Origin: Planctomycetaceae bacterium
GTDB lineage: Bacteria > Planctomycetota > Planctomycetia > Pirellulales > UBA1268
Assembly: GCA_005791575.1 (NCBI GenBank)
Contig: SXWA01000023.1
Span: forward strand, 1-54,399
Reading direction: 5' to 3'
DNA: 54,399 bases
Positions 44,133 through 52,860 of this stretch are shown one piece after another. The notes under the pieces were generated by a model. That model was not told the DNA's origin. It searched no databases and saw only the letters and a program-made list of their open reading frames with translations. The position numbers and the translations under genes were made by a program. Every line of letters begins with the position of its first letter. Position 1 is the stretch's first letter.

Positions 44133-45263
44133 TCACGCCTGCGCCGACGGTCCGGCCGGCGCATCGAGGAACAGGTCGGCGAACTCGGTGGCGTGGTCCG
44201 CCGTGCCCTCGAGATCGAACTCCTCGGCGAGCGTCGATCCGATCCACGACTGGAGCGGCCGGGCATCCCGCGCCTCCGCGGCGTGGGTGGCGACCTCGCT
44301 GGCGAGGTTGAGCAGGTCGTACACGCGGCACTTCACCGGCAGCAGTCGCTGGCGCCGCGGAGGCAATGTGTCGATGTTGGTGATCCCGTAGAACTCCTGG
44401 ATCCGACCGGTGAGCTGGTCGAACGACTCGATCACCGCCGTCTTGCGTTGCGGATCGATGAGCTTCGTCTTCACGAGGTGGCGATGGAGCAGGTGGGCCT
44501 CGCGCACGGAGGCCCACGACGCCTGCGCCGCCTGGAAACGCTCACGGAGCGCGGCATAGCCGTCGGCATGGTCGAAGCACTCGATCGCCCGGGTCAGCGT
44601 GTGGAGGGGATTGCGGCTGGCGGGCACGTCGCTGGCAAAGGCGCGGTGGTAGCCGACGACGCCGTTGACGCAGATCAGCCGCAGCAGCGCCACGTGGATC
44701 CGCGGGCTGCCGAACCCGTCCACCGGCACGTCGAGCGTGAAACGGTTCGCGAAGTCATCCCCGCCGATCGCCAGGGCCTGCGTGCCGCTCCGCGGCGTGA
44801 ACGTGCAACTGACGACGCCGTCGCGGTAGAAGGGGTTCTCGGCGCCGTGGGAGCGGACGAGGCCGCGCAGGTCGCCGATCGTCAGCAGCGGCTGATCGGG
44901 GTGCGAGACGGCGAGGGCCACCGGCGGCCCCTTCGCGGGGTGCTCCACCATCACGCGGAGGCGGTCGTCCCGCGAGACGTCGCAGATCCGCTGGAAGACC
45001 TCCTCGGGGCGGAAGTAGCGGAACGTGCTCGCGCCGAACCGGTAGCGTGCGAACACCGACTTCCAGAACCGCGGGGAGACGACGCACTGCGCGCCGTCGA
45101 TGTCGACGAGAGCGCGGTCGGGCAGAGTCGTCTCGCCACGCCGGCCCGCCGATCCGCCCGGGGCGGCGCTCACCTTCAGTCGGCCGAGCGTCGTCACGTA
45201 CGGCTCGACACGCACCCGCCCGTCGCCGTTTCCGTCACCGTTTCCGATTCCCTGCCCGACCAT
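44133..45263 (-). CDS. DUF932 domain protein
   Basis: A 376-residue soluble protein with a Gly/Asp-rich N-tail. The central part (about 90-320) resembles the DUF932 family known from phage and plasmid genes: FTPRSGTQALAIGGDDFANRF, RIHVALLRLICVNGVVGYHR, then a helical region with IESFDQLTGRIQEFYGITN and KCRVYDLLNLASEVATH. Function is unknown. GGGAGGG precedes the ATG. It lies 62 bases downstream of an SF2 helicase gene on the same strand, so the two are likely one operon. Confidence 0.75.
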   Translation of the reverse strand: MVGQGIGNGDGNGDGRVRVEPYVTTLGRLKVSAAPGGSAGRRGETTLPDRALVDIDGAQCVVSPRFWKSVFARYRFGASTFRYFRPEEVFQRICDVSRDDRLRVMVEHPAKGPPVALAVSHPDQPLLTIGDLRGLVRSHGAENPFYRDGVVSCTFTPRSGTQALAIGGDDFANRFTLDVPVDGFGSPRIHVALLRLICVNGVVGYHRAFASDVPASRNPLHTLTRAIECFDHADGYAALRERFQAAQASWASVREAHLLHRHLVKTKLIDPQRKTAVIESFDQLTGRIQEFYGITNIDTLPPRRQRLLPVKCRVYDLLNLASEVATHAAEARDARPLQSWIGSTLAEEFDLEGTADHATEFADLFLDAPAGPSAQA

Positions 45264-45325
45264 GATGCAGCCCTCCCTGTTGCCCGTCGAATCCTCTCAC
45301 CCGATCCACCCGCTCCGTCCCCGTC

Positions 45326-46687
45326 TCACCATGTGCCGTCGTCGATCCACGATGCCTGCTTCTCGCGCCGCGGGCGCTCGAAGCGGTCGCGCGCCTCCTC
45401 GAGGCGGTAGTTCCAGCTCCGGATGGCGCGGAGACCGGGCCGGCGCGGTCGCCGCCCGCGTCGCGCGGAGCCCTTGGTTCCCAGCTCCTCGGCTTTCGAG
45501 ATCCGCACGAGCAATTCGAGCATCCGTGTGGTGGCCCGTTCGACGCGGTCGTTGAGGCCGATCGAGTGCCAGCCGTCGTCGGTCTGCACGTACTGCACGG
45601 CGGGCGTGGCCGTCGCGGTGAACGGATGCTTCGTGGCCCGGCACTGGACGATTTGCTTGAGCGGCACACCCTCCACACGGCGGAGCACGCGACCGGCCAT
45701 CTGCACGGCCGGCCCCTTGCCCGACGGGCGGCAGAAGACGGTCTCCAGGCCGGGGCAGTCGAAGCCCTCGGCGAGCACCGCGACGGAGAGGATGACCGTG
45801 CAGGCGCCCTGCTCGAAGCGCTCGATCTGCGCCTCCCGGTCGCTCGAGCCGGTGACGACCTCGCAGGCCACGCCAGCCGCCGCGAGGAGCGCCGCGCAGG
45901 CCCGGCACTCGGCGATCGTCCGGAAGAAGACGAGCGAGCGGCCCCAGCGCCTCGGTTCGCGGAGCCAGGTGGCGGCGACCGACTCGGGGGAATACGACGC
46001 GATCGTGTGGTGGGCGAACGGGCTCAGGAAGCCGTCGAGGACGAGTTGGCGGATCCCGGCGTCGCGGACCGACCGCTCGAAGCAGAGGCCATGGCGGTCG
46101 GCGCGCCATGGGGTGGCGGAGAGCCCGAGCACCTTCTTGGCACCGACGGCCGCGTGGAGGGTGGCCATGCTCCGCGTGGCGTCGTGCTGGGCCTCGTCGA
46201 CCACGAGCAGATCGGCGGCGGGTGGGTTGCGGTCGAACATCGAGACGGTCGCGAGGTCGACACCGAACCCGCGCTCCTCGTTCTCCCGTTGCACCTGGGC
46301 GAGCAGGGTGCGCCGCATCGCGGTCCAAGCGACGCGCATGCCGAGGCATTCCTGCGCCCACTTGGCGACGAGCAGGCCGATCACGGTCTTGCCGCTGCCG
46401 GTCGGGCTCTCGACGATCACCGACCGTGCTGCGGGCAGGGTGACGTGGCGGTCGGCATGCGGGCCCGAGAGCATCTCGATGACACGGCTGACGACGCGCT
46501 TCTGGTAGTCGCGGGCCTCGATGCGGACGCTGGCGGCGAGGGTGGTGACGAGGCGATCGAGCGCGTCTGCCGGGCCGGCGCCGGCACTGTCGGTCGCCGC
46601 CGCCACCAGTGCCGCGGGCGCGGTTGCGCGGCGCCGCGTGCGCAGCGTGGTGGCCGGCGATCGGGAGCGGCGGCGGGTTGTGGGCAT
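45326..46687 (-). CDS. SF2 DEAD/DEAH-type helicase (DEAQ)
   Basis: A 453-residue helicase. Seen: basic N-tail; Q-like region RDYQKRVV; Walker A SPTGSGKT (K100); motif II VVDEAQHD (DEAQ at 164-167); motif III GLSATPWR; C-terminal RecA domain with VVTGSSDREAQIERF, SVAVLAEGFDCPGLETV and motif VI QMAGRVLRR. This resembles RadD/UvrB-type restriction or repair helicases. The ATG at 46687 is the likely start; the frame stays open upstream in an Arg/Pro-rich, non-coding-looking stretch. It is paired with the DUF932 gene downstream. Confidence 0.92.
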   Translation of the reverse strand: MPTTRRRSRSPATTLRTRRRATAPAALVAAATDSAGAGPADALDRLVTTLAASVRIEARDYQKRVVSRVIEMLSGPHADRHVTLPAARSVIVESPTGSGKTVIGLLVAKWAQECLGMRVAWTAMRRTLLAQVQRENEERGFGVDLATVSMFDRNPPAADLLVVDEAQHDATRSMATLHAAVGAKKVLGLSATPWRADRHGLCFERSVRDAGIRQLVLDGFLSPFAHHTIASYSPESVAATWLREPRRWGRSLVFFRTIAECRACAALLAAAGVACEVVTGSSDREAQIERFEQGACTVILSVAVLAEGFDCPGLETVFCRPSGKGPAVQMAGRVLRRVEGVPLKQIVQCRATKHPFTATATPAVQYVQTDDGWHSIGLNDRVERATTRMLELLVRISKAEELGTKGSARRGRRPRRPGLRAIRSWNYRLEEARDRFERPRREKQASWIDDGTW

Positions 46688-47005
46688 GATCGGGCTCCGC
46701 TGGCGGGCTGGCCGTGGGGAGGGCCAGCCGTGGCTGCCGGGGGTGTGGCCGCGTCGCGGTCGCTCGAACGGAGCGCGCGGTCGGCGCTTCGTGGGCGATC
46801 GCACGGGATCGACGTCGACGGGAGCTGCGGACGCTCGCGTGGCGACGATGGCGACGATTGTCGGTGGGCTCGTGTCGGTGGGCCTCGCGCCTCACCGGAC
46901 CGTTCTGCCCAGCGTACCGCCACTCTCGCGAAGATTCCCCCCTGGCAAGATGGGTAAGCGCTTTTTCAGGGGGGAGCGGGTGACGAGGGCCCGTGGAGGG
47001 GGTAC
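46688..47005. other. Intergenic region upstream of the helicase gene
   Basis: No gene is supported here. It should contain the promoter of the leftward helicase-DUF932 pair and the 3' region of the leftward propeller gene. A short AAGCGCTT palindrome followed by T-rich bases lies near 46957; no promoter is called. Confidence 0.35.
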
Positions 47006-48361
47006 TCAGCCACCGCCGGGCGGTCGGGTGTCGATCCGCTGGAGCGCGGCGTCGGTGCGGATGTAGAGGGCGCCGTCGACGGCCGCCGGCGTGGCGAAGA
47101 TGCGGCCGTCGAGCGTGTTGGTCGCCTCGAGTGCGAAGGTGCGACCGGGGACGATCACCGACGTCGCCCCCTCCTGGTTGGACACGTAGATGTGCCCCCC
47201 AGCGGCAAGCGGCGACGAGCAGAAGTTGCCCCCCAATCGCTCGCTCCACACGACGTCGCCGGTCCGCGCGTCGAGGCAGGTGGCGATCCCCTTGTCACCC
47301 ACCATGTAGAGTTCGTTTCCGACGACCAGCGGCGAGGGGATCGTCGGCACCCCCTTCTTCACACGCCAGACGACCTCGGGGGTGGTCCCGACCACCTTCA
47401 CCGCGAGCAGCTCCGCCTGCATGTAGCCGGTGATCATGTAGATCAGGCCATGTGCCGTCACGGGGCGCGGCACGGTCGAGAAGCCGAGCACGCCGTAGCC
47501 GAGTTTCCAAAGCTCGCGGCCGGTGGCGGGATCGTAGCCGTAGAGCCAGTCCGCGCCGGGCGACACGAGCACGTCGCGGCCGTCGAGTTCTGCGACCAGC
47601 GGCGTGCCGTAGGCCTTGCGGAGCTGGGGATCGTCACGCAGCGTGCCCGATCGCGGCGTCCGCCAGGCGACGTCGCCGGAACGGGTGTCGAAGGCCACCA
47701 CCTCCTGCCGGTCCTTGCCGTCGCAGTGGACGATGAGCCGGTCATGCCACAGCACCGGCGTGCTGCCCGGGCCGTTTTCGTGGTCGAGGCGGATGGCGCG
47801 CGACGTCCAGACGACGATCGCGGTGGCGGTGTCGATGCACGCGGTGCCGAAATCGCCGAAGTGGCAGTAGAGCCGGCCGGCATCGAGCACCGGCGACGGG
47901 GAGGCATAGGAGTTGAGGGTGTGGATCGGCTGTGGATCCTCGACGGCGAACAGTTCCACGTCGTGGAGCAGACGGCCCGTCGCCCGGTCGACGCACAGGG
48001 CGTGGAGCCGCACCGTCCCCGCCACGTTGACCGGCTCGCCCGCGGTGCGACCCGCCAGCCGGCGAGCGCGGGCTTCAGCCGAGGGCTCCACTTCGATCGC
48101 CGTCGTCAGCCAGATCTGGTCGCCGGCGATGACCGGCGAAGACCACCCGCGCCCGGGGAGGGGGGTCTTCCAGGCGACGTTGTCCTGCTCGCTCCAGGCG
48201 ACGGGGAATGGCCCGGCGGAGCCATGGCCCTGGCCATCGGGGCCGCGCCACTGCGGCCACTCGGCCCCGGCAGCGATGCCGACGGCCATCACGAACCCCG
48301 TGGCGACTGCCCCGAACGAGGCGACCCGCGGGAGAAAACCGGGAACATGGTGATCGGTCAC
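47006..48361 (-). CDS. Secreted PQQ-like beta-propeller protein
   Basis: A 451-residue exported propeller. Seen: an N-terminal hydrophobic signal (VASFGAVATGFVMAVGIAAGAEWPQWRGPDGQ, given here in part), EWPQWRGPDG opening the propeller, and blade motifs such as DTATAIVVWTSRA, DTRSGDVAWRTPRSG, DPATGRELWKLGYG and DARTGDVVWSERLGG. This is the common planctomycete secreted type, whose ligand is uncertain. The GTG at 48361 is chosen to give a normal signal peptide; an upstream in-frame ATG at 48415 cannot be excluded and neither has a strong ribosome binding site. Confidence 0.88.
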   Translation of the reverse strand: MTDHHVPGFLPRVASFGAVATGFVMAVGIAAGAEWPQWRGPDGQGHGSAGPFPVAWSEQDNVAWKTPLPGRGWSSPVIAGDQIWLTTAIEVEPSAEARARRLAGRTAGEPVNVAGTVRLHALCVDRATGRLLHDVELFAVEDPQPIHTLNSYASPSPVLDAGRLYCHFGDFGTACIDTATAIVVWTSRAIRLDHENGPGSTPVLWHDRLIVHCDGKDRQEVVAFDTRSGDVAWRTPRSGTLRDDPQLRKAYGTPLVAELDGRDVLVSPGADWLYGYDPATGRELWKLGYGVLGFSTVPRPVTAHGLIYMITGYMQAELLAVKVVGTTPEVVWRVKKGVPTIPSPLVVGNELYMVGDKGIATCLDARTGDVVWSERLGGNFCSSPLAAGGHIYVSNQEGATSVIVPGRTFALEATNTLDGRIFATPAAVDGALYIRTDAALQRIDTRPPGGG

Positions 48362-48467
48362 GGGGGCGCCTGCAGGCTCTGTTCGGGGGCGGTCACACGT
48401 CGCTGCACCCCGCATTCTGTGCGGGCCCGGAGGAGGGCGTCCACTGCGGCCTGGTCGGCCATGGCGA

Positions 48468-48770
48468 TCAGCGCTTCCGTGGTGACCGCGGCCCGGATCG
48501 CTCGCCCCCGGAGGGCGGATTCACGAGTTCCAGCTTCGTGCGCCGCGGCAATTGCTTGATCGCCGCCTCACGCTTCAGTGCCATCGACCGCGAGGGCTGC
48601 GGCTCGGAGTGGACGAGTCGCACCGGCAGGCGGCTGCGGGTGTAGCGGGAGGCGCGGCCGGCGGCATGGGCGCGGAGTCGGCGCGCCAGGTCAGTGGTGA
48701 TCCCGGTGTAGAGCGATCCATCGCGGCAGCGGAGGATGTAGACGACCCAGGGGCTCGGGGCGGGGTTCAT
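48468..48770 (-). CDS. GIY-YIG endonuclease domain protein
   Basis: A 100-residue single-domain protein. Seen: VVYILRCRDGSLYTGIT (the GIY and YIG strands), DLARRLRAHAAG with the catalytic arginine, PVRLVHSEPQPSRSMALKREAAIKQL with the metal-binding glutamate, and a basic tail. It is the UPF0213/YhbQ-like stand-alone type, of unknown cellular role. The ATG at 48770 lies 22 bases after the sulfatase stop, so the two may be co-transcribed. Confidence 0.92.
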   Translation of the reverse strand: MNPAPSPWVVYILRCRDGSLYTGITTDLARRLRAHAAGRASRYTRSRLPVRLVHSEPQPSRSMALKREAAIKQLPRRTKLELVNPPSGGERSGPRSPRKR

Positions 48771-48792
48771 CGGTGGGCCGGCAGACTGGCGA

Positions 48793-50124
48793 TCACGGTC
48801 CACTCGGTGGGGGGGCGGGCGGTGGTGACCGCTTGGCGGCCTTGCTCGCATGGCGTCCGCTCCCGTCGCCGTCGTCGAGCACGCCGCCGGCCGGATCGAG
48901 GGCCGCCAGCGCGGCGGCGAGCCGCTGGCGCGCCTCCCGGCTGGTGTCGGTGTCGTCGGCCGGGGGCACCAGCGGCTCGGTGAAGGGGGCGTCGCGCATG
49001 TCGAACAGGTCCCCCTTCTGGTCGAGCTTCCATCCGGTGTCGCGCACGTACCAACTCCGGGCGAGCTGGACGAAGGCCCACGGCCGTGGCCGGGCCGGCA
49101 AGCCGCGGAGCTGCGCGGCGAAACTGTGGCCGTCGATCATGTGGCCGGCGGGGAGTGTCGCGCCGGCGAGCTCGGCGAACGTGGGCACGAAGTCGGTGGA
49201 GTCGATCACGTCGGCGGACACGTCTCCCGCGCGGGTCGTACCCGGCCAGTTGACGATCAGTGGCACGAGCGCTCCCCCCTCGAGCATCGAGCCCTTCTGG
49301 CCGGCGAGCCGCCGGCCGCCGATGGTGGCCTCGTCGGCGTGCGCCTCGCCGGTGCCGTTGTCACCCATGAAGACGACGAGCGTCTGCTCGCGGAGTCCGA
49401 GCCGCTCGAGCGCCGCGACCAGCCTGCCGACGAGCGTGTCCATGTAGGCGATGTTGTCGGCGAGGAGGTCGTCGGGGGCCGGCCCGCTGTCGGGGGTGCG
49501 CGCGAGGTCCGAGTGGACGTGGGACAATGAGTAGTAAACGAAGAACGGCTCGTCGCGGTGGCGGGTGATGAAATCGACCACGTGGGCGTGCATCAGATCC
49601 GGGAGGTACTGGCCGTCGGCGAGAGGGTGTTCCCGACCGTCGACCCGATAGGTGCGGGCCTTGGCGGTCGTGTTCCAGTAGACGCCGCTCCCGCGGAAGG
49701 TGAGTGAGTCGTCGAAGCCGAATGCGGCAGGCTGCAGCGGAAGCTGGCCCCACTTGCCGACGCAGGCGCTCACGTATCCGGCCCGGGCGAGATGGGCCGG
49801 GATCATCGGCTCGGCCTCCGGACGCATCCTGCCGACGGCGTCCTGATTGGTGGCGCCGGTGCGGAACGGATACCGCCCGGTCATCACGAGGGCCCGTGAG
49901 GGGCCGCAGAGGGGGGCGGTGTAGGCACGCGTGAAGCGGATGCCACCGGCGGCCAGCGCGTCGAGGTGCGGCGTGCGGTAGCGGTCGGCACCGTAACATC
50001 CGACGTTGCCGATGCCGAGGTCGTCGGCGAGGATGAAGATGATGTTGGGCTTCGGGGGGGCAGGGGTCGCGGTGCCCGAGAGGCAGGCGCAGGCAAAGGC
50101 GATCGCGGCGAAGACGCGCGTCAT
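48793..50124 (-). CDS. Secreted sulfatase
   Basis: A 443-residue arylsulfatase-family enzyme. Seen: signal peptide (MTRVFAAIAFACACLSGTAT); metal-binding NIIFILADDLG (D34, D35); the formylglycine motif LCGPSRALVMTGR with C73 in C-x-P-x-R; ACVGKWG; the second metal site MGDNGTGE; and a shortened C-terminal domain ending in a Lys/Pro-rich tail. Maturation needs a formylglycine-generating enzyme, not seen here. It probably removes sulfate from polysaccharides. It is divergent from the flavoprotein gene across 120 bases. Confidence 0.94.
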   Translation of the reverse strand: MTRVFAAIAFACACLSGTATPAPPKPNIIFILADDLGIGNVGCYGADRYRTPHLDALAAGGIRFTRAYTAPLCGPSRALVMTGRYPFRTGATNQDAVGRMRPEAEPMIPAHLARAGYVSACVGKWGQLPLQPAAFGFDDSLTFRGSGVYWNTTAKARTYRVDGREHPLADGQYLPDLMHAHVVDFITRHRDEPFFVYYSLSHVHSDLARTPDSGPAPDDLLADNIAYMDTLVGRLVAALERLGLREQTLVVFMGDNGTGEAHADEATIGGRRLAGQKGSMLEGGALVPLIVNWPGTTRAGDVSADVIDSTDFVPTFAELAGATLPAGHMIDGHSFAAQLRGLPARPRPWAFVQLARSWYVRDTGWKLDQKGDLFDMRDAPFTEPLVPPADDTDTSREARQRLAAALAALDPAGGVLDDGDGSGRHASKAAKRSPPPAPPPSGP

Positions 50125-50244
50125 GGCTGGGCACCGTGGCGGTGGAGGGTTTGGCAGGAGGCCGGAAACGAACGGACCGATGATATCGCGCCGCGCCGCA
50201 CTTCCGGCGGCCGGGGTCGGCTCGGCAGTGGGTATGCTGCCGCC

Positions 50245-51714
50245 ATGACGACTCCCTCACGCCGCCGGGTGCTCCGCCGTGCCGCCGCCGTCGCGGGTGG
50301 CGGATTCTTCGCCGCTGCCGGCGTGGGGCACGCGGTGGCACGGCAAGCGCGGATCGACCCCGACGCCCTTTCCCGCCTGCGCGGCGCGCTCGCCGGCCGA
50401 CTCGTCGTGCCCGATGACGACGGTTATGCCGCCGCCCGCCGGGTCTTCTACTGGAATCCGCGCACCGAGACCCTGCCCACCGCGATCGTGCGGTGTGCGA
50501 GCGAGGACGACGTGGCGCGGGCCGTCGAGTTCGCCCGCCGGCACGATCTGGAAATCGCCGTCCGTGCCGGCGGACATGCCCACCTCGGCTGGGGCGGCTC
50601 GAATGGGCTGGTGATCGATCTGGCGCCGCTCGCGTGGATCACGGTTGATCCGCTGCGCCGGGTCGTCCATGCCGGCGCCGGCGCACTCGGCGGTGCGATC
50701 GCGCGCGCCGCCGCGGCCGCGGGGCTCGTGCCGGTGCTCGGGCAGTGCCCCGGTGTCGGCGCCACCGGGGTGATCCTCGGCGGCGGCCTCGGCTGGCTCG
50801 CGGGATCGTTCGGCGCGTGCTGCGACAGTCTTCTCGGCGCCCGCCTGGTGACCGCCGACTCGCGGACGGTCACCGTCGACGGTGGCCGCGCCCCGGATCT
50901 CCTCTGGGGGCTGCGTGGCGCGGGTGCCAACTTCGGCGTCACCACGTCGTTCACGGCGCGGCTCCATCCGCTCGGCCGGGTTCTCGGCGGCGACATCCAC
51001 TATGCCGTGGCCGATGCCCGGGCCGTCCTCCGCGGCTTCCGCGCTTTGATGGAGTCGGCCCCCGATTCCCTCCAGGCGACGCTCAACCTCACCCCCGGTC
51101 CGCGCGGGCTGTTCGTCAGCCTCTGCCAGTCGGGTGACGAAGCGGCGGCGGAACGCACGCTCCACATGCTCCGCACGATCGCCCGACCGACGCGCGAGGC
51201 GGTGCGTTGGCAGCCGTACGCCGACCTCGCCGAGAAGGCGGCGGCCACCAACCCGGGCGACGCCCCGGCCCCGGCGTGGCGCGCGATCGAGACGGTCTAC
51301 CGCGACAGCATCGACGACGAAATCATCGGGATCATCGTCGACCAACTTGGCCGCGCGACCCCCGACACGATCCTCGGTCTGAGCCACTTCATGCACGGCG
51401 CGGTCTGCAGGGTGGAGCCGACCGCGACCGCCTTCCCGCACCGCCGGGCCCATTCCGTCCACCTGCGCCTGGCGACCACATGGAGCGATCCGCGCCACTC
51501 CGATGAGCGGTTCGCGCAGGGGGAGGAGTGGCGGCGCCTCCTCCGGCCCGCGGCCGACGAACGGATCTATGCCAATTACCAGACCTATGTGGCGCCGGCC
51601 GGCGCGGCGGCCGTGTTCGGCGACAACCACGCCCGACTGGTGGCGTTGAAGACGATCCACGACCCGGACAACACGTTCCGCCGGAATGCCAACGTCGCCC
51701 CGGCACGGGGGTGA
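50245..51714 (+). CDS. Exported FAD-linked oxidase with two covalent FAD residues (BBE-like)
   Basis: A 489-residue flavoprotein of the FAD_binding_4/BBE class. Seen: twin-arginine signal PSRRRVLRRAAAVAGGG; PTAIVRCASEDDVARAVEFAR; the 8-alpha-histidyl site AVRAGGHAHLGWGG (H111); the 6-S-cysteinyl site GQCPGVGATG (C168); GGGLGWLAG; LWGLRGAGANFGVTT; and the C-terminal BBE segment DERIYANYQTYV ... DNHARLVALKTIHDPDNTFRRN. Family members oxidise sugars, alkaloids or alcohols with oxygen or other acceptors. Export as a folded protein fits covalent cofactor loading in the cytoplasm. Confidence 0.94.
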   Translation: MTTPSRRRVLRRAAAVAGGGFFAAAGVGHAVARQARIDPDALSRLRGALAGRLVVPDDDGYAAARRVFYWNPRTETLPTAIVRCASEDDVARAVEFARRHDLEIAVRAGGHAHLGWGGSNGLVIDLAPLAWITVDPLRRVVHAGAGALGGAIARAAAAAGLVPVLGQCPGVGATGVILGGGLGWLAGSFGACCDSLLGARLVTADSRTVTVDGGRAPDLLWGLRGAGANFGVTTSFTARLHPLGRVLGGDIHYAVADARAVLRGFRALMESAPDSLQATLNLTPGPRGLFVSLCQSGDEAAAERTLHMLRTIARPTREAVRWQPYADLAEKAAATNPGDAPAPAWRAIETVYRDSIDDEIIGIIVDQLGRATPDTILGLSHFMHGAVCRVEPTATAFPHRRAHSVHLRLATTWSDPRHSDERFAQGEEWRRLLRPAADERIYANYQTYVAPAGAAAVFGDNHARLVALKTIHDPDNTFRRNANVAPARG

Positions 51715-51731
51715 GGAACGGTTCCGGTCGG

Positions 51732-51772
51732 CAGCCGGTGGCCCACGTCCATCCATGGCCCTTGGCCACCCC
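51732..51772 (+). repeat. Hairpin-array repeat, partial copy K
   Basis: Only the stem 1 module remains: CAGCCGGTGGCCCACGTCC then ATCCATGGCCCTTGGCCACC. It lies 18 bases after the flavoprotein stop and before the 3' end of the leftward lipoprotein-like gene. Confidence 0.7.
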
Positions 51773-51800
51773 TGCCGACGCGCGCGACAGGCGTGGGGTG

Positions 51801-52289
51801 TCAGAGCCCTTCGGTGGCCTTGGCGATGGCCTGTTCCAGTTCGTCCCAGGCGTGCTCGGCGTCCTGACGCAGGTGGTCCCAGGCGTCGGCCGTCCCCTCC
51901 ATCGCCTTCTCGAACTTCGCCTGGACCAGCTGACGCCGCGCGACGAGCGCGGCGATCTTCTCCCGCCACTCCGCCTGTGCCGCCTCTTCGAGCTTCATCA
52001 CCTTCATCCGGATGACGTCGATCTCGGCGTCGAACCGCTCGAGCTTCCGCGCGAGCAGTTGCTTGAAGCCATCGCGGTCGGCCTCGCCCGCAGGCGCCTC
52101 GGGGGACTCGGGCGCACTCGGCACGGTCTCCGGAACGACCTTCTGGACGGTGTGCTCGACCGGTCGAGGCCCGCAGCCGAGTGTCGTGACGACCAGCGCG
52201 AGGCCACCGAGCGAGGCGGGCTGCCGGGCGGCCTCGCGGAGCCAATGAACGAGCCGCGGGGAGATTGGGCACACCATGGAAGGCTCCAT
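51801..52289 (-). CDS. Putative coiled-coil lipoprotein, unknown
   Basis: A 162-residue protein. The N-terminus has a hydrophobic stretch ending LVVTTLGCG, an imperfect lipobox with C39 as the possible lipid-carrying residue. A Pro/Glu-rich linker follows (VVPETVPSAPESPEAPAGEA), then a highly charged helical C-terminal half (LARKLERFDAEIDVIRMKV, KFEKAMEGTADAWDHLR) predicted to form a coiled coil. The family is not recognised. The ATG at 52289 is the likely start; a second ATG lies four codons on. Confidence 0.7.
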   Translation of the reverse strand: MEPSMVCPISPRLVHWLREAARQPASLGGLALVVTTLGCGPRPVEHTVQKVVPETVPSAPESPEAPAGEADRDGFKQLLARKLERFDAEIDVIRMKVMKLEEAAQAEWREKIAALVARRQLVQAKFEKAMEGTADAWDHLRQDAEHAWDELEQAIAKATEGL

Positions 52290-52455
52290 CGGGGGTGAGG
52301 GGGGGCGGACGTGTCGAACGCTAGCCAACTGGGCCGTGCTCGGGCGCTGCCGCCGATCGCGGCCGCTCCCCAGGCAGGTTTCCGCAGGGACACTTCGCTG
52401 CGGTGTCGGTGGCGCGTCTCCACCCGCCGCCCGTCGCCACCGGCCTCGTGCGCCG

Positions 52456-52671
52456 ACCCAGGTGCTGCTGCGGTGGGGCGTGCAGCGGGGAACCGCGCTG
52501 ATTCCCAAGACGTCGCGGCCGCAACGCCGCGCCGAGAACCTGGCCCTGTTTGACTTCTCCCTCGCGGCGGCTCAGTTGGCGGCGCTCGAAGGGTTCGACG
52601 AGGGACGACGACGCAACGACCCTGGCGTGTTCTGTGAGCGGGCATTCGGCACGTTGTTCTCGATCGACGAG
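52456..52671 (+). pseudogene. Aldo/keto reductase, C-terminal remnant
   Basis: Seventy-two codons read TQVLLRWGVQRGTALIPKTS, then RPQRRAENLALFDFSLAAAQ, LAALEGFDEGRRRNDPGVFC and ERAFGTLFSIDE. This is the closing segment of an aldo/keto reductase: the RWGVQRG strand, the IPKT NADPH-binding site and the RAENLALFDF helix. The barrel and catalytic Tyr/Lys are missing, since the sequence upstream is unrelated and a leftward gene starts at 52289. It is a relic of a deletion. Confidence 0.88.
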
Positions 52672-52860
52672 TCACCAGCCGACCCGACGACCGGCCATCG
52701 GGCCCGCCGCCGGTCGGCTGGTCAGCGTGCGGATCACCCGCTTCAGGTAGCCGGATTCGGGTAGCCCTCCGGCAGGGTGGCAACCTCGCATTCTCCCGTC
52801 GGCGGCAACCGTGTAGATAGTCGTCGTACAGGCTCGAGAAACGAACATGGAGGTTGCACG

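Noticed and set aside
46688-46804. N-terminal extension of the helicase from an upstream start at 46804
   Set aside because: The added residues are Arg/Pro/Ser-rich with no conserved pattern; the ATG at 46687 gives a normal helicase length.
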